Shown here piece by piece: positions 50,601 to 60,935 of a stretch of 64,000 bases of DNA. A program made the translations under genes and the position numbers. Below the pieces are notes generated by a model. The model searched no databases. It was not told the origin of the DNA and worked only from the letters and a program-made list of their open reading frames with translations. Origin of the DNA: Arachis hypogaea. Lineage: Eukaryota > Streptophyta > Magnoliopsida > Fabales > Fabaceae. The stretch spans positions 77,008,687-77,072,686 of the forward strand of contig NC_092052.1 of assembly GCF_003086295.3 (NCBI RefSeq). The letters run 5' to 3'. Positions within the stretch are counted from its first letter, which is position 1; each line of letters opens with the position of its first letter.

Positions 50601-53600
50601 AAAAAAAAACAGGAAAAAAACCGGAGGTGCCTGCCGAAGATGAGGCCATTACGGCTCGCCTTTAGGTGTCCTCCTCGGGATAGCATCATTTAAAGAATGA
50701 GGGTCAGCACGTAGTGAAAAAAAACCGGAAAAAAACCGGAGGAGCCTACCGAAGATGAGTCCATTACGGCTCACCTTTAGATGTCCTCCTCGGGATAGCG
50801 TCATTTAAAGAACGAGGGTCAGCACATAGTAAAAAAAAAAACTGGACAAAAACTGGAGGAGCCTACCGAAGATGAGGCCATTACGGTTCGCCTTTAGGTG
50901 TCCTCCTCGGGATAGGGTCATTTAAAGAACGAGGGTCAGCACGATGTAAAAAAAATGGCATAAAAAAACGGAGGAGCCTGCCGAGGATGAGGCAATTACG
51001 GCTCGCCTTTAGGTGTCCTCCTTAGGATAGCGTCATTTAAAGAACGAGGGTCTGCACGACGTAAAAAAAACCGAGAAAAAAAACCGGAGCAGCCTACCGA
51101 AGATGAGGCCATTACGGCTCGCCTTTAGGTGTCCTCCTCGGGATAGCGTCATTTAAACAACGAGGGTCAGCACGATGTAGAAAAAACGGCATAAAAAAAA
51201 ACCGGAGGAGCCTGCCGAAGATGCGGCAATTACGGCTCGCCTTTAGGTTTCCTCCTCGGGATAGCGTCATTTAAAGAACGAGGGTCAGCACGATGTAAAA
51301 AAAATAGAAAAAACCGGAGGTTCCTGCCGAAGATGAGTCCATTACGATTCGCCTTTAAGTGTCCTCCTCGGGATAGCGTCATTTAAAGAATGAGGGTCAG
51401 CACGTAGTGAAAAAAACCCGAAAAAAAATCGGAGGAGCCTACCGAAGATGAGGCCATTACGGCTCGCCTTTAGGTATCCTCCTCGGGATAGCGTCATTTA
51501 AAGAACGAGGGTCATCACGATGTAAATTAAATGGCATAAAAAAACCGGAGGAGCCTGCCGAAGACGAGGCAATTATGGCTCGCCTTTAGGTGTCCTCCTT
51601 ATGATAGCGTCATTTAAAGAACGAGGGTCAGCACGATGTAAAAAAATGGCATAAAAAAAACGGAGGATCCTGCCGAAGATGAGGCCATTACGGCTCGCCT
51701 TTAGGTGTCCTCCTCGGGATCTTGTCATTTAAAGAACGAGGGTCAGCACGTAGAGAAAAAAAACTGAAAAAAAACCAGAGGAGCCTAACGAAGATAAGGC
51801 CATTATGGCTCGCCTTTAGGTGTCCTCCTCAGGATAGCGTCATTTAAAAAACGAGGGTCAGCACGTAGTAAAAAAAAAACCAGAGGAGCCTGCCGAAGAT
51901 GAGGCCATTACGGCTCGCCTCTAGGTGTCCTCCTCGAGATAGCGTCATTTAAAGAACGAGGTTCAGCACGATGTAAAAAAAACAGCACAAAATAAATCGG
52001 AGGAGCCTGCCAAAGATGAGGCCATTACGGCTCGCCTTTAGGTGTCCTCCTCGGGATAGGGTCATTTAGAGAACGAGGGTTACCACAACATAAAAAAAAA
52101 TCGAAAAAAAAAACCGTAGGACCCTGCCGAAGATGAGGCCATTACGGCTAGCCTTTAGGTGTCCTCCCCGAGATAGCGTCAATTAAAGAACGATGCTCAG
52201 CACGATGTAAAAAAAATGTAAAAAAAACCGGAGGAGCCTACCGAAGATGAGGCCATTACGACTCGCCTTTAGGTGTCCTCCTCGGGATAGCGTCATTTAA
52301 AGAACGAGGGTCAGCACGATGTAAAAAAAAACAGGAAAAAAACCGGAGGTGCCTGCCGAAGATGAGGCCATTATGACTCGCCTTTAGGTGTCCTCCTCGG
52401 GATAGCATCATTTAAAGAATGACGGTCAGCACGTAGTGAAAAAAACCAGAAAAAAAACCGGAGGAGCCTACCAAAGATGAGGCCATTACGGCTGACCTTT
52501 AGGTGTCCTCCTCGGGATAGCATCATTTAAAGAACGAGGGTCAGCACGTAGTAAAAAAAATCGGAGGAGCCTGCAGATGATGAGGCCATTACGGGTCGCC
52601 TTTAGGTGTCCTCCTCGGGATAGCGTCATTTAAAGAACGAGGGTCTGCACGATGTAAAAAAAATAGAAAAAAAAAAACGGAGGTGCCTGTCGAAGATGAG
52701 GCCATTATGGTTCGCCTTTAGGTGTCCTCCTCGGGATAGCGTCATTTAAAGAATGAGGGTCAGCACGTAGTGAAAAAAACCGGAGGAGCCTACGGAAGAT
52801 GAGGCTATTACAGCTCGCCTTTAGGTGTCCTCCTCGGGATAGCGTCATCTAAAGAACGAGGGTCAGCACAAAGTAAAAAAAAAACGGAGGAGGCTGCCAA
52901 AAATGAGGCAATACGGCTCACCTTTAGGTGTCCTGCTCGGGATAGCATCATTTAAAGAACGAGGGTCAGCACGACGTAAAAAAAAATGGCATAAAAAAAA
53001 CGGAGGAGCCTGCCGAAGATGAGGCAATTACGGCTCGCCTTTAGGTTTCCTCCTCGGGATTGCGTCATTTAAAGAACGAGGGTCATCTCTATGTAAAAAA
53101 AAATAGAAAAAAACCGGAGGTGCCTGCCAAAGATGAGGCATTACGGCTCGCCTTTAGGTGTCCTCCTTGGGGTTGCGTCATTTAAAGAATGAGGGTCTGC
53201 ACGACGTAAAAAAAAAACCGAGAAAAAAAACCGGAGCAACCTACGAAGATGAGGCCATTACGGCTCGCCTTTAGGTGTCCTCCTCGGGATAGCGTCATTT
53301 AAACAACGAGGATCAGCACGATGTAGAAAAAATGGCATAAAAAAAAACCGGAGGAGCTGCCGAAGATGCGGCAATTACGGCTCGCCTTTAGGTTCCTCCT
53401 CGGGATAGCGTCATTTAAAGAACGAGGGTCAGCACGATGTAAAAAAATAGAAAAACCGGAGGTTCCTTCCGAAGATGAGTCCATTACGATTCGCCTTAAG
53501 TGTCATCCTCGGGATAGCGTCATTTAAAGAATGAGGTCAGCACGTAGTAAAAAAAAGAAAAAGGGAGCTCGAGATGAGGCATTACGGCTCGCCTTTAGTT

Positions 53601-53851
53601 CCTCTCGGATAGCGTCATTTAAAGAAAGGGTCATACGATGTAAATAAAGGCATAAAAAAACCGAGGAGCTGCCGAAGAGAGGCAATTACGGCTCGCTTTA
53701 GGTGTCCTCTTAGATAGCGTCATTTAAAGAACGAGGGTCAGCACGATGTAAAAAAATGCATAAAAAAAACGGAGGACCTGCGAAGATGAGGCCATTACGG
53801 CTCGCCTTTAGGTGTCCTCCTCGGGATCGTCATTTAAAGAACGAGGGTCAG
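47606..53851. repeat. Satellite array, block 6 (about 2-kb higher-order repeat, degraded towards gap 2)
   Basis: About 56 diverged monomers. Rare variants recur about 1.95-2.15 kb apart: GGGTTACCACAAC (50011 and 52077), GGAGGATCCTGCC (49594 and 51662), TTATGATAGCG (49645 and 51598), the GATGCGGCAATT class (49263, 51221, 53365), and GATGAGTCCATT with an altered core (49378, 51331, 53474). From about 53350 to the gap, single-base losses become dense (TAGTTCCTCTCGGATAG, GAGCTCGAGATGAGGCATTA), a pattern of poor read accuracy. No gene. Confidence 0.94.
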
Positions 53852-54851
53852 NNNNNNNNNNNNNNNNNNNNNNNNNNNNNNNNNNNNNNNNNNNNNNNNN
53901 NNNNNNNNNNNNNNNNNNNNNNNNNNNNNNNNNNNNNNNNNNNNNNNNNNNNNNNNNNNNNNNNNNNNNNNNNNNNNNNNNNNNNNNNNNNNNNNNNNNN
54001 NNNNNNNNNNNNNNNNNNNNNNNNNNNNNNNNNNNNNNNNNNNNNNNNNNNNNNNNNNNNNNNNNNNNNNNNNNNNNNNNNNNNNNNNNNNNNNNNNNNN
54101 NNNNNNNNNNNNNNNNNNNNNNNNNNNNNNNNNNNNNNNNNNNNNNNNNNNNNNNNNNNNNNNNNNNNNNNNNNNNNNNNNNNNNNNNNNNNNNNNNNNN
54201 NNNNNNNNNNNNNNNNNNNNNNNNNNNNNNNNNNNNNNNNNNNNNNNNNNNNNNNNNNNNNNNNNNNNNNNNNNNNNNNNNNNNNNNNNNNNNNNNNNNN
54301 NNNNNNNNNNNNNNNNNNNNNNNNNNNNNNNNNNNNNNNNNNNNNNNNNNNNNNNNNNNNNNNNNNNNNNNNNNNNNNNNNNNNNNNNNNNNNNNNNNNN
54401 NNNNNNNNNNNNNNNNNNNNNNNNNNNNNNNNNNNNNNNNNNNNNNNNNNNNNNNNNNNNNNNNNNNNNNNNNNNNNNNNNNNNNNNNNNNNNNNNNNNN
54501 NNNNNNNNNNNNNNNNNNNNNNNNNNNNNNNNNNNNNNNNNNNNNNNNNNNNNNNNNNNNNNNNNNNNNNNNNNNNNNNNNNNNNNNNNNNNNNNNNNNN
54601 NNNNNNNNNNNNNNNNNNNNNNNNNNNNNNNNNNNNNNNNNNNNNNNNNNNNNNNNNNNNNNNNNNNNNNNNNNNNNNNNNNNNNNNNNNNNNNNNNNNN
54701 NNNNNNNNNNNNNNNNNNNNNNNNNNNNNNNNNNNNNNNNNNNNNNNNNNNNNNNNNNNNNNNNNNNNNNNNNNNNNNNNNNNNNNNNNNNNNNNNNNNN
54801 NNNNNNNNNNNNNNNNNNNNNNNNNNNNNNNNNNNNNNNNNNNNNNNNNNN
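53852..54851. other. Assembly gap 2 (1000 N)
   Basis: Exactly 1000 N with satellite on the left and a retrotransposon LTR on the right. The missing sequence should include at least about 790 bp, the start of the element 2 5' LTR judged from the 1296-bp 3' LTR, plus the satellite junction and target-site duplication. The open frames across it are artefacts. Confidence 0.98.
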
Positions 54852-55356
54852 CCTGAGATCTGTTTCTCATTTCAATTCCTGTTACTGCTTTCTTATGTCA
54901 TTATTTTCTGTTTCATTTCCGTTCAATCCCACATTTCCCTTTTACCTTTCTGTTTGATTGCAATTTAGTTTTTCCTGTTTAATTTTTGCAAATCCACATC
55001 CCAATCCCCTTTACATTTCAAGCAATTTACATTCCTTGCACCTTAAGATTCCACAATTTACATTTCTTTGCACTTTAAGTTTCTGTCATTTAATTTCTTG
55101 TCCTTTAAAGATTCAGCAATTTAATTTCCTGCTCTCTTTAATTTCAATGCAATTTAATTCTGCAGTTACAAAACCATCAACCAAATCTTTGATTCGCTTG
55201 ACTAAATCAACCACTAAACTTAAAATTGCTCAATCCTTCAATCCCTGTGGGATCGACCTCACTCCGTGAGTTTTTATTACTTGATACGACCCGGTACACT
55301 TGCCGGTTAGTTTTGGGTATTTTGGGAGAGATTTATTTTTCCTCCAAATTTCATCA
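54852..55356 (+). repeat. Element 2 5' LTR, last 505 bp
   Basis: Matches 62722-63232 across its length, from CCTGAGATCTG to the terminal TCATCA. Differences are largely one-base insertions or deletions in T, C or A runs, suggesting sequencing error near the gap. It is T-rich, with repeated CATTTAATTTC/CAATTTACATT phrases, and carries the CTCAC/GTGAG block at 55249-55308. The 103-codon frame at 54958-55269 lies inside the LTR and is not a gene. Confidence 0.9.
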
Positions 55357-55380
55357 AGTTTTGCGCGTGCCGGGTTGATT
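55357..55380 (+). promoter_or_regulatory. Degraded primer binding site, tRNA-Asp type (element 2)
   Basis: After the LTR end TCATCA comes AGTTTTGCGCGTGCCGGG, which aligns to the tRNA-Asp-complementary site of element 1 (AGTTTATGGCGTCG...) only if several single bases are missing. Similar one-base losses are common in this gap-adjacent stretch, so the site may be intact in the real genome. Confidence 0.6.
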
Positions 55381-55516
55381 AGATTGAAATGATTAATGAG
55401 TGTGGTCTGTCAAGCACTTTTTCTTTATTTTTTCTTTAATTTTTGATTAACCCATAATTTTGAATTTTTGCTTAAGTAACTAAACTTCATTCTAGCAGTA
55501 ATTGAAGTTGTAACTG
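55357..55516 (+). other. Element 2 leader
   Basis: About 150 bp between the LTR end and the first gag-like codons. It is A/T-rich with no supported frame. It is the position of the untranslated RNA leader. Confidence 0.5.
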
Positions 55517-56790
55517 GTGTTGTCTTATGTTCTGCTTGTATTCAGTACAGAGAGCCATACCCAATTTTTCATGAACAGACGAAAAACTCTCAGGAGGTTA
55601 AGAAGAGTTGAAGAGGGAAAAGTATTGTTGGAGAAGAGGAATCAGACGAAGAATTCCACGAGATGGAAGGAGATACATCTATCCAGAAGGAGGAGTCAAT
55701 AATCAACCACAACAGAGGAGAGTATTGGCTTCCTATAACCTTTGCAAATGCTAGACATTGTGGAAGTAGCATTCTCACCCCTAATGTCAATGCAAATAAC
55801 TTTGAACTGAAGCCACAACTCAAATCCTGAAACTTACAACTTCTATTGTTCCGTTCTCATTAAGGGATAAGGCTGCACAATGGCTTGAAACTTTTCCCCA
55901 AGGAGTATCACTAGTTGGGATGACTTGGTGACTAAATTTCTAGCCAAATTCTATCCACCCCAAAGAGTCATCAGGCTGAAAACCGAGGTGCAGACATTCA
56001 CACAATTAGATGCCGAATCCTTGTATGAAGCATGGGAGAGGTACAAAGCCTTAATCAGAAAATGTCCTCCAGAGATGTTCAATGAATGGACGTGCTGCAA
56101 AATTTCTATGAAGGCCTGACATTGAAACCTCAGGAGGCATTAGATCATTCTGCTGGAGGTTCACTACAACTAATGAAAACTGCTGAGGAAGCTCAGAATC
56201 TTGTGGATATGGTGGCCAACAACCAATATTTCTTTGCTCATCAAAGAAGCCGCCAACCATCACAAAGAAGAGGAGTAATGGAGCTAGAAGGAGTGGATTC
56301 ATCCTAGCTCAAAACAAGATGATGCAGCAGCAAATTCAACAACAATTTGAGCAAATGGCCAAGAGAATTGATAGTCTCCAAGTTGCAGCAGTCAACACTA
56401 GCCAACCATCAACCACATGGGGACAGAGTGATGAAACTCAAGAAGAACAACAACAAGAGCAAGTTCAGTATATGCACAACCAAGGACCAAATGAAGTGTA
56501 TGGTGATACATACAATCCATCCTGGAAGAATCACCCAAACCTCAGATGGGGAGATAACCATACCCAAAACCAACAACCATGGCAGAGGAACTCAAACCAA
56601 CACAATCCAAGAAACAACCAAAATCACAACCAGCAGCAGACTAACCAAAACCCCTTCAGAAAACCTCAAAACAACTACCCCAACATCAACCAATACCAAT
56701 CTAATAACCAACCCACCAACCAAAGTGCTACCATCCATCACCCACATCTCATAACCCACCTCAAGTATCACCTAAAGCCCAAAGAATCAC
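55517..56790 (+). pseudogene. Element 2 gag (fragmented by small indels)
   Basis: Gag homology is spread over frames at 55517-55702, 55925-56119, 56086-56307 and 56319-56807. Recognisable pieces: TLRRLRRVE near the N-terminus, KFLAKFYPPQRVIRLK and SLYEAWERYKAL of the gag core, EGLTLKPQEALDHSAGGSL, then a Gln/Asn-rich tail (MMQQQIQQQFEQM). At least three breaks look like loss of one base of a short run (near 55900, 56090, 56305). About 100 bp appear missing near 55830, between ELKPQL and the FPFSL-type motif equivalent. Because the breaks are homopolymer losses close to the gap, the true genomic gag may be less damaged. The product would be the particle-forming polyprotein. Confidence 0.82.
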
Positions 56791-56794
56791 TCAC

Positions 56795-58276
56795 TTGGAA
56801 GCCATGATAGACAAAATGTTGAAACACCAAGAAATGGTAGCCAAGAATCAGGAAGCCTCTATAAAGAGCCTAGAGAGACAGATGGGGCAAATCTCCAAGC
56901 AAGTATCTGTTGAGAGATCTTCAAACTCACTGCCCAGTGACACAATTCCAAATCCCAAGGAAGAATGCAAGGCAATACAATTGAGGAGTGGGAGAACATT
57001 GATAAGCAACAATGACACTACAAGGAAGCAAGCAGAGAACATCAAAGAACCAACAGAGGATGGGAATCAAACAAAGGCAGATGAGGCTAAGGAGCAAGAT
57101 GTGATGCCAAACAAAGACACTGAGAAACTCAAAGAGAAGGACAACCAGCCACATAGCTCAAAGGAAGTAGCTCAGGGGCAGCAACAAATGGGAAAAAGCA
57201 TCACACCCCCACTGCCTTACCCTCAGAGGTTCAACAAAGAGATTAAAGACAAGCATTTCCACAAATTCCTTGAGATTTTTAAGAAGCTGGAAATCAACAT
57301 TCCCTTGGCTGAAGCACTTGAGCAAATGCCTCTATATTCCAAGTTTCTGAAGGATCTGATCAACAAGAAAAGAAGCTGGGATGAGAAAGAAACCATAATG
57401 ATTGCTGAGGAATGCAGGGCCTTGATTCAAAAGAGGCTTCCTCCCAAGCTTGAGGACCCAGGAAGCTTCCTATTACCTTGCACCATTGGGGAATTGACCA
57501 TTACTAAAGCAATGTGCGATCTCGGAGCGAGCATTAACTTAATACCATCCTCCTTGGTGAAGAAGCTGCATATAGAGGAGGTCAAACCAATACAAATGTC
57601 TCTAGAGCTGGTAGACAAGTCAATGGTATACCCCAGAGGTGTAATTGAAAATCTTTTGGTCAAGGTGGGCAGTTTTATATACCCTGCTGATTTTGTGGTT
57701 CTAGAATCAAACAATGATGATGGTGACTCTGTTATACTGGGAAGGCCATTCTTGGCCACTGCTAGAGCTATCATAGACGTAGAGGAAGGGGAATTAACTC
57801 TCAGGATGCACGACCAGAGCATCACTCTGAAGGTATTACCAGAGGCACAATTCAGCAAGGAGAAGAAAGACTATATGAAGAGTGCCCAGGAGAGTCACAG
57901 CAACATCCCAATGCTAAGGAATGTACAGACTGATGAAAAAGCCCAAAAAGATGTTAGAGTACTGGCCACTGAGAAGAGAGGTCCCCAAGGAAAGCCTACA
58001 GCCAGAAAAGAAAGATCAACAAAAGGAAAGATGAAGCGCAGGAACAAAGCAAAAAGGGGCTGGAAGAATAGAAAGATTCCAACAGAGGGGCTTTCTAAAG
58101 GTGACAAAGTGCAACTGATATATCAACAGCTGGAGGCAAATCAACAAACCGAGGATTACTACACTGTCATCAACATACTATCATTAGAGCATGCTGAAAT
58201 TGAACACCAGAAAACAAAGAAGAGGATCACGGTCAGGGGAGACAAATTGAGACCATACAAGCACCAACCACCATAA
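56795..58276 (+). CDS. Element 2 gag C-terminus / aspartic protease / integrase-tail fusion frame
   Basis: A continuous 493-codon frame. The first codon is TTG and the first ATG is at 56804; it probably continued from gag, so no true start is claimed. Order: helical, coiled-coil-like start (1-40); conserved EECKAIQLRSGRTL (about 56-69); Lys/Glu-rich spacer; PPLPYPQRF...KFLEIFKKLEINIPLAEALEQMPLY (about 138-185); retroviral-type aspartic protease (about 200-345) with an intact DLGAS (D242, G244), a Leu/Val-rich strand and ILGRPFLATARAIID; basic linker; then GLSKGDKVQL...YYTVINILSLEH...ITVRGDKLRPY, resembling the tail after the integrase core in element 1. RT, RNase H and integrase catalytic domains are absent, yet the frame stays open. 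Protease would cleave gag. The integrase-tail assignment is by motif resemblance only. Confidence 0.82.
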   Translation: MEAMIDKMLKHQEMVAKNQEASIKSLERQMGQISKQVSVERSSNSLPSDTIPNPKEECKAIQLRSGRTLISNNDTTRKQAENIKEPTEDGNQTKADEAKEQDVMPNKDTEKLKEKDNQPHSSKEVAQGQQQMGKSITPPLPYPQRFNKEIKDKHFHKFLEIFKKLEINIPLAEALEQMPLYSKFLKDLINKKRSWDEKETIMIAEECRALIQKRLPPKLEDPGSFLLPCTIGELTITKAMCDLGASINLIPSSLVKKLHIEEVKPIQMSLELVDKSMVYPRGVIENLLVKVGSFIYPADFVVLESNNDDGDSVILGRPFLATARAIIDVEEGELTLRMHDQSITLKVLPEAQFSKEKKDYMKSAQESHSNIPMLRNVQTDEKAQKDVRVLATEKRGPQGKPTARKERSTKGKMKRRNKAKRGWKNRKIPTEGLSKGDKVQLIYQQLEANQQTEDYYTVINILSLEHAEIEHQKTKKRITVRGDKLRPYKHQPP

Positions 58277-59405
58277 AAGAAAGCCTCAATGTCAAGCTAG
58301 TGACAATAAAAGAGCGCTCCATGGGAGGCAACCCATGCTTTAAGATTCATGTCATTTTACATTCAATAAATTATGATCACTTGATGCATGAACTCTTTTC
58401 TCTTTTCATGAACATGTCCATTTATTGCATGCACTATTTTGAAACATACACTAAGTTCGGTGTATCTTCAAGCACACTTAACCAAAATTACAAAGGATTT
58501 TGTTTCACATGCTTAAAATGTTTTGATAGAGCAAATGGCCGAACACTAAGTTTGGTGTCCACATAGCTTCATGAAAATTTGAAATTCATGCATCAATAAT
58601 CATACATTTGCTATTTTTCAAAACCTTATAAATAGAATTAATTTTTTATGAAGACATTAATTGTGATGAACCCTTTGACAAGAAACAAGTTTGGTGTTCA
58701 TCAAACCTTGATGCACCAATTCAAGGATACAATTAATCCTTCATGAAAAAAAAAAGAGAAAAAGAAAGTATGATGAGAACAATTCTTATGAACATTTAAA
58801 CTTCTCTAATTGGAGGAAGAAACTCATTTTCTTTATATATTACCAAACATCAAGTTTGGTGTCCTCCAAAGGAAGTGTCACGGTTCACATGAGATAAGAA
58901 TTGATAGTTCACATATTTTTACTAAAAAGAACAATAGTGCTACGGTTGGATGAGACTCATGTGTGTTGTCTTGTTGTGGTGACTAGGAAGTCAAAGAATC
59001 TTCAAAGAAAAAGACAAGACAAAGGAAAGCATAGCATAAGGACAAAATCCCATCACATGCTTCAAGGAAGAAATCTGCCACTCCTTGAGAATGATCACGG
59101 CAAAGGCAAGGGAAGGAGCAAATTTTGTCTTCATTCATCCTCACATGCACACCCTTGATTCCCATAGTGTCTAATTGCATCCTAGCCCTTCATTGCTCAT
59201 TTAAAAGCATACCACCTTCAAGCCATGCACATAACCGAATCACTCCCCAACATAACAAGCCTTGTGCAACCTTTCTTCTACTTTAAACTCCAACCACTTA
59301 AACTCCTCTTCATAACTTCTTAGCAAGTCCGGACCTCATCTTTCCCCCAAACACCATCAAACTCTCCAACATTCTTCACATCCCCTCTCAACCAACCAAG
59401 TAATC
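58277..59405 (+). other. Element 2 intergenic spacer with AAGTTTGGTGT repeats
   Basis: 1.13 kb without a convincing frame (the small frames at 58300-58566 and 58901-59158 resemble no gene I know). AAGTTTGGTGT or AAGTTCGGTGT occurs near 58452, 58550, 58688 and 58853. This is the motif also found before the 3' LTR and in element 1. Spacing is irregular. The last 200 bp is C/T- and A-rich, as in a leader upstream of the next ORF. Confidence 0.65.
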
Positions 59406-60935
59406 ATGGCATCCTTCTCAAAAACTAAACGACGAAAAGGAAAAGATCCAATAGTAGAGGAAGAAACACATGAGTATGACCAATGGAGGTTCAAGTCTTG
59501 GTCTCATCAAATGCAAATTCAATGGATGAACGAGAAAAAAGTCTATCCTGAAATTCCATTCATGTTGCCGGATGATGGATGTCAAGAAATAGAGAACAAA
59601 ATCCGGAAGAGGAGATGGGAGGAACTTACATCACCAGCCACCCGAGTTAATACCAATATCATAAGAGAGTTCTATGCAAATGTCCCAAGGATTGACATGC
59701 GTGAACCCCCAACGTACAAGAGCTATGTGCGTGGGGTGGAAGTAGACTTTAGCCCAGAGGCAATCAAGAAAGTCTTGAAACTAAAGTCAGTCCGCTTTGA
59801 TGAACCGGGATACCAACAAAGATTGACTGAGGATCAAGATTATGAAGAGATTGCAAGAGACATTTGTTTTGAGAACTCAGAATGGGAAGGAGACAACAAG
59901 AACAGATACAAGTTCCTGAAGAGATGTAACCTCATTCCGGAAGCAAAAGGATGGTATGAGTTGATGAAAAGGTCAATTCTGGGGACAGTGAACACCTCAG
60001 AAGTTAACAGGGAGAGAGCTTTAATGTTGCATTGTATCATGGTGGGTGGAGAAATAAGAGTTCATGAAATCCTTACAAGAGACATTCAAAAGATAGCTGA
60101 AAAGAATTCGGCCGGATCTTGGTTGTACTATCCGAGCACCATTTGGAAGTTGTGTGCAAAGGCTAAAGTTCCATTGGAAGAGGAGAATCCAATGTGGTTG
60201 AGCCAAGGCATGCCCATAACTATTGAACGAATGATGATGCCCCTTGAAGCACATCAAGGCCGAAGACCACATGGAGGAAGGGAAAGAGAAGAGCCAATGG
60301 AAGAAGATGAGCCGCACATAGAAGAAGAGCCACAAGAGGAGGAGGAGCAGCCACACTTTTTCCCACATGGCAATTTGGATATGACTCAAATGCAAGAAGC
60401 AATAGGGAGGTTATCTCAACAATACACAAGAATCCAAGCAAGGCAAGAGGAATATCATTCTCTGTACATGCAAAACCAACAAGCACAAGAAGAAAGAGAG
60501 CTAAGAATAATAAACAAACAAAATGAATTCGAGTCAAGATTTCTTGCGATGCAAGAAGAACATGCCTTTCAATCTCATGAATCTTTTGGGAAGTTGGAAC
60601 AAATGCAAGCTGAAAGTTTGAAGGCTTTCAAGGAGTTCACAACACTCCAAGAAGCAAGGTATGAAGTGCAAGCCGATTACAATGTCAATAGCCAAATCAA
60701 ACTGAACTATATTGGAGAACATATGCATAACATGGATCCGGCATTCCCAACTTTTGATGAATTTTTCAAAATGAGAAGTGAGGTAGAAGTAAACAGGGCT
60801 ATGAGACTTGAAGATAGAGTGGAGGAGGCTATGAATAATGCTGGCTTTTGGCAAGATCAACAAGCACCAAACAAGGATGGTGGGAACACTAGCAGCCAAG
60901 TGTATGAAAGGAGAAAGAAGAGGCATGACAAATGA
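59406..60935 (+). CDS. Element 2 additional ORF: 'putative plant transposon protein' type, 509 aa
   Basis: Intact ATG-to-TGA frame. The N-terminal part is basic (TKRRKGKDP, possible nuclear signal). A globular region at about residues 80-280 has motifs seen in plant retroelement-associated proteins annotated as putative plant transposon protein (REFYANVPRID, YVRGVEVDFSPEAI, WYELMKRSILGT, RALMLHCIMVGGEIRVHEI, LYYPSTIWKLC). An acidic Glu/Pro stretch follows (about 290-320), then a long Gln/Glu-rich helical, probably coiled-coil region (about 325-430). I see no signal peptide, transmembrane segment or catalytic motif, so it is not envelope-like or a recognisable transposase. It stays open while gag nearby is broken. 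Function unknown; particle, RNA or chromatin binding is only a guess. The family call is from memory of similar proteins. Confidence 0.8.
   Translation: MASFSKTKRRKGKDPIVEEETHEYDQWRFKSWSHQMQIQWMNEKKVYPEIPFMLPDDGCQEIENKIRKRRWEELTSPATRVNTNIIREFYANVPRIDMREPPTYKSYVRGVEVDFSPEAIKKVLKLKSVRFDEPGYQQRLTEDQDYEEIARDICFENSEWEGDNKNRYKFLKRCNLIPEAKGWYELMKRSILGTVNTSEVNRERALMLHCIMVGGEIRVHEILTRDIQKIAEKNSAGSWLYYPSTIWKLCAKAKVPLEEENPMWLSQGMPITIERMMMPLEAHQGRRPHGGREREEPMEEDEPHIEEEPQEEEEQPHFFPHGNLDMTQMQEAIGRLSQQYTRIQARQEEYHSLYMQNQQAQEERELRIINKQNEFESRFLAMQEEHAFQSHESFGKLEQMQAESLKAFKEFTTLQEARYEVQADYNVNSQIKLNYIGEHMHNMDPAFPTFDEFFKMRSEVEVNRAMRLEDRVEEAMNNAGFWQDQQAPNKDGGNTSSQVYERRKKRHDK

Noticed and set aside
59406..60935. 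Envelope-like protein, as in some Athila elements
   Set aside because: No signal peptide and no hydrophobic transmembrane segment. The sequence is charged and Gln-rich, with a different domain layout.
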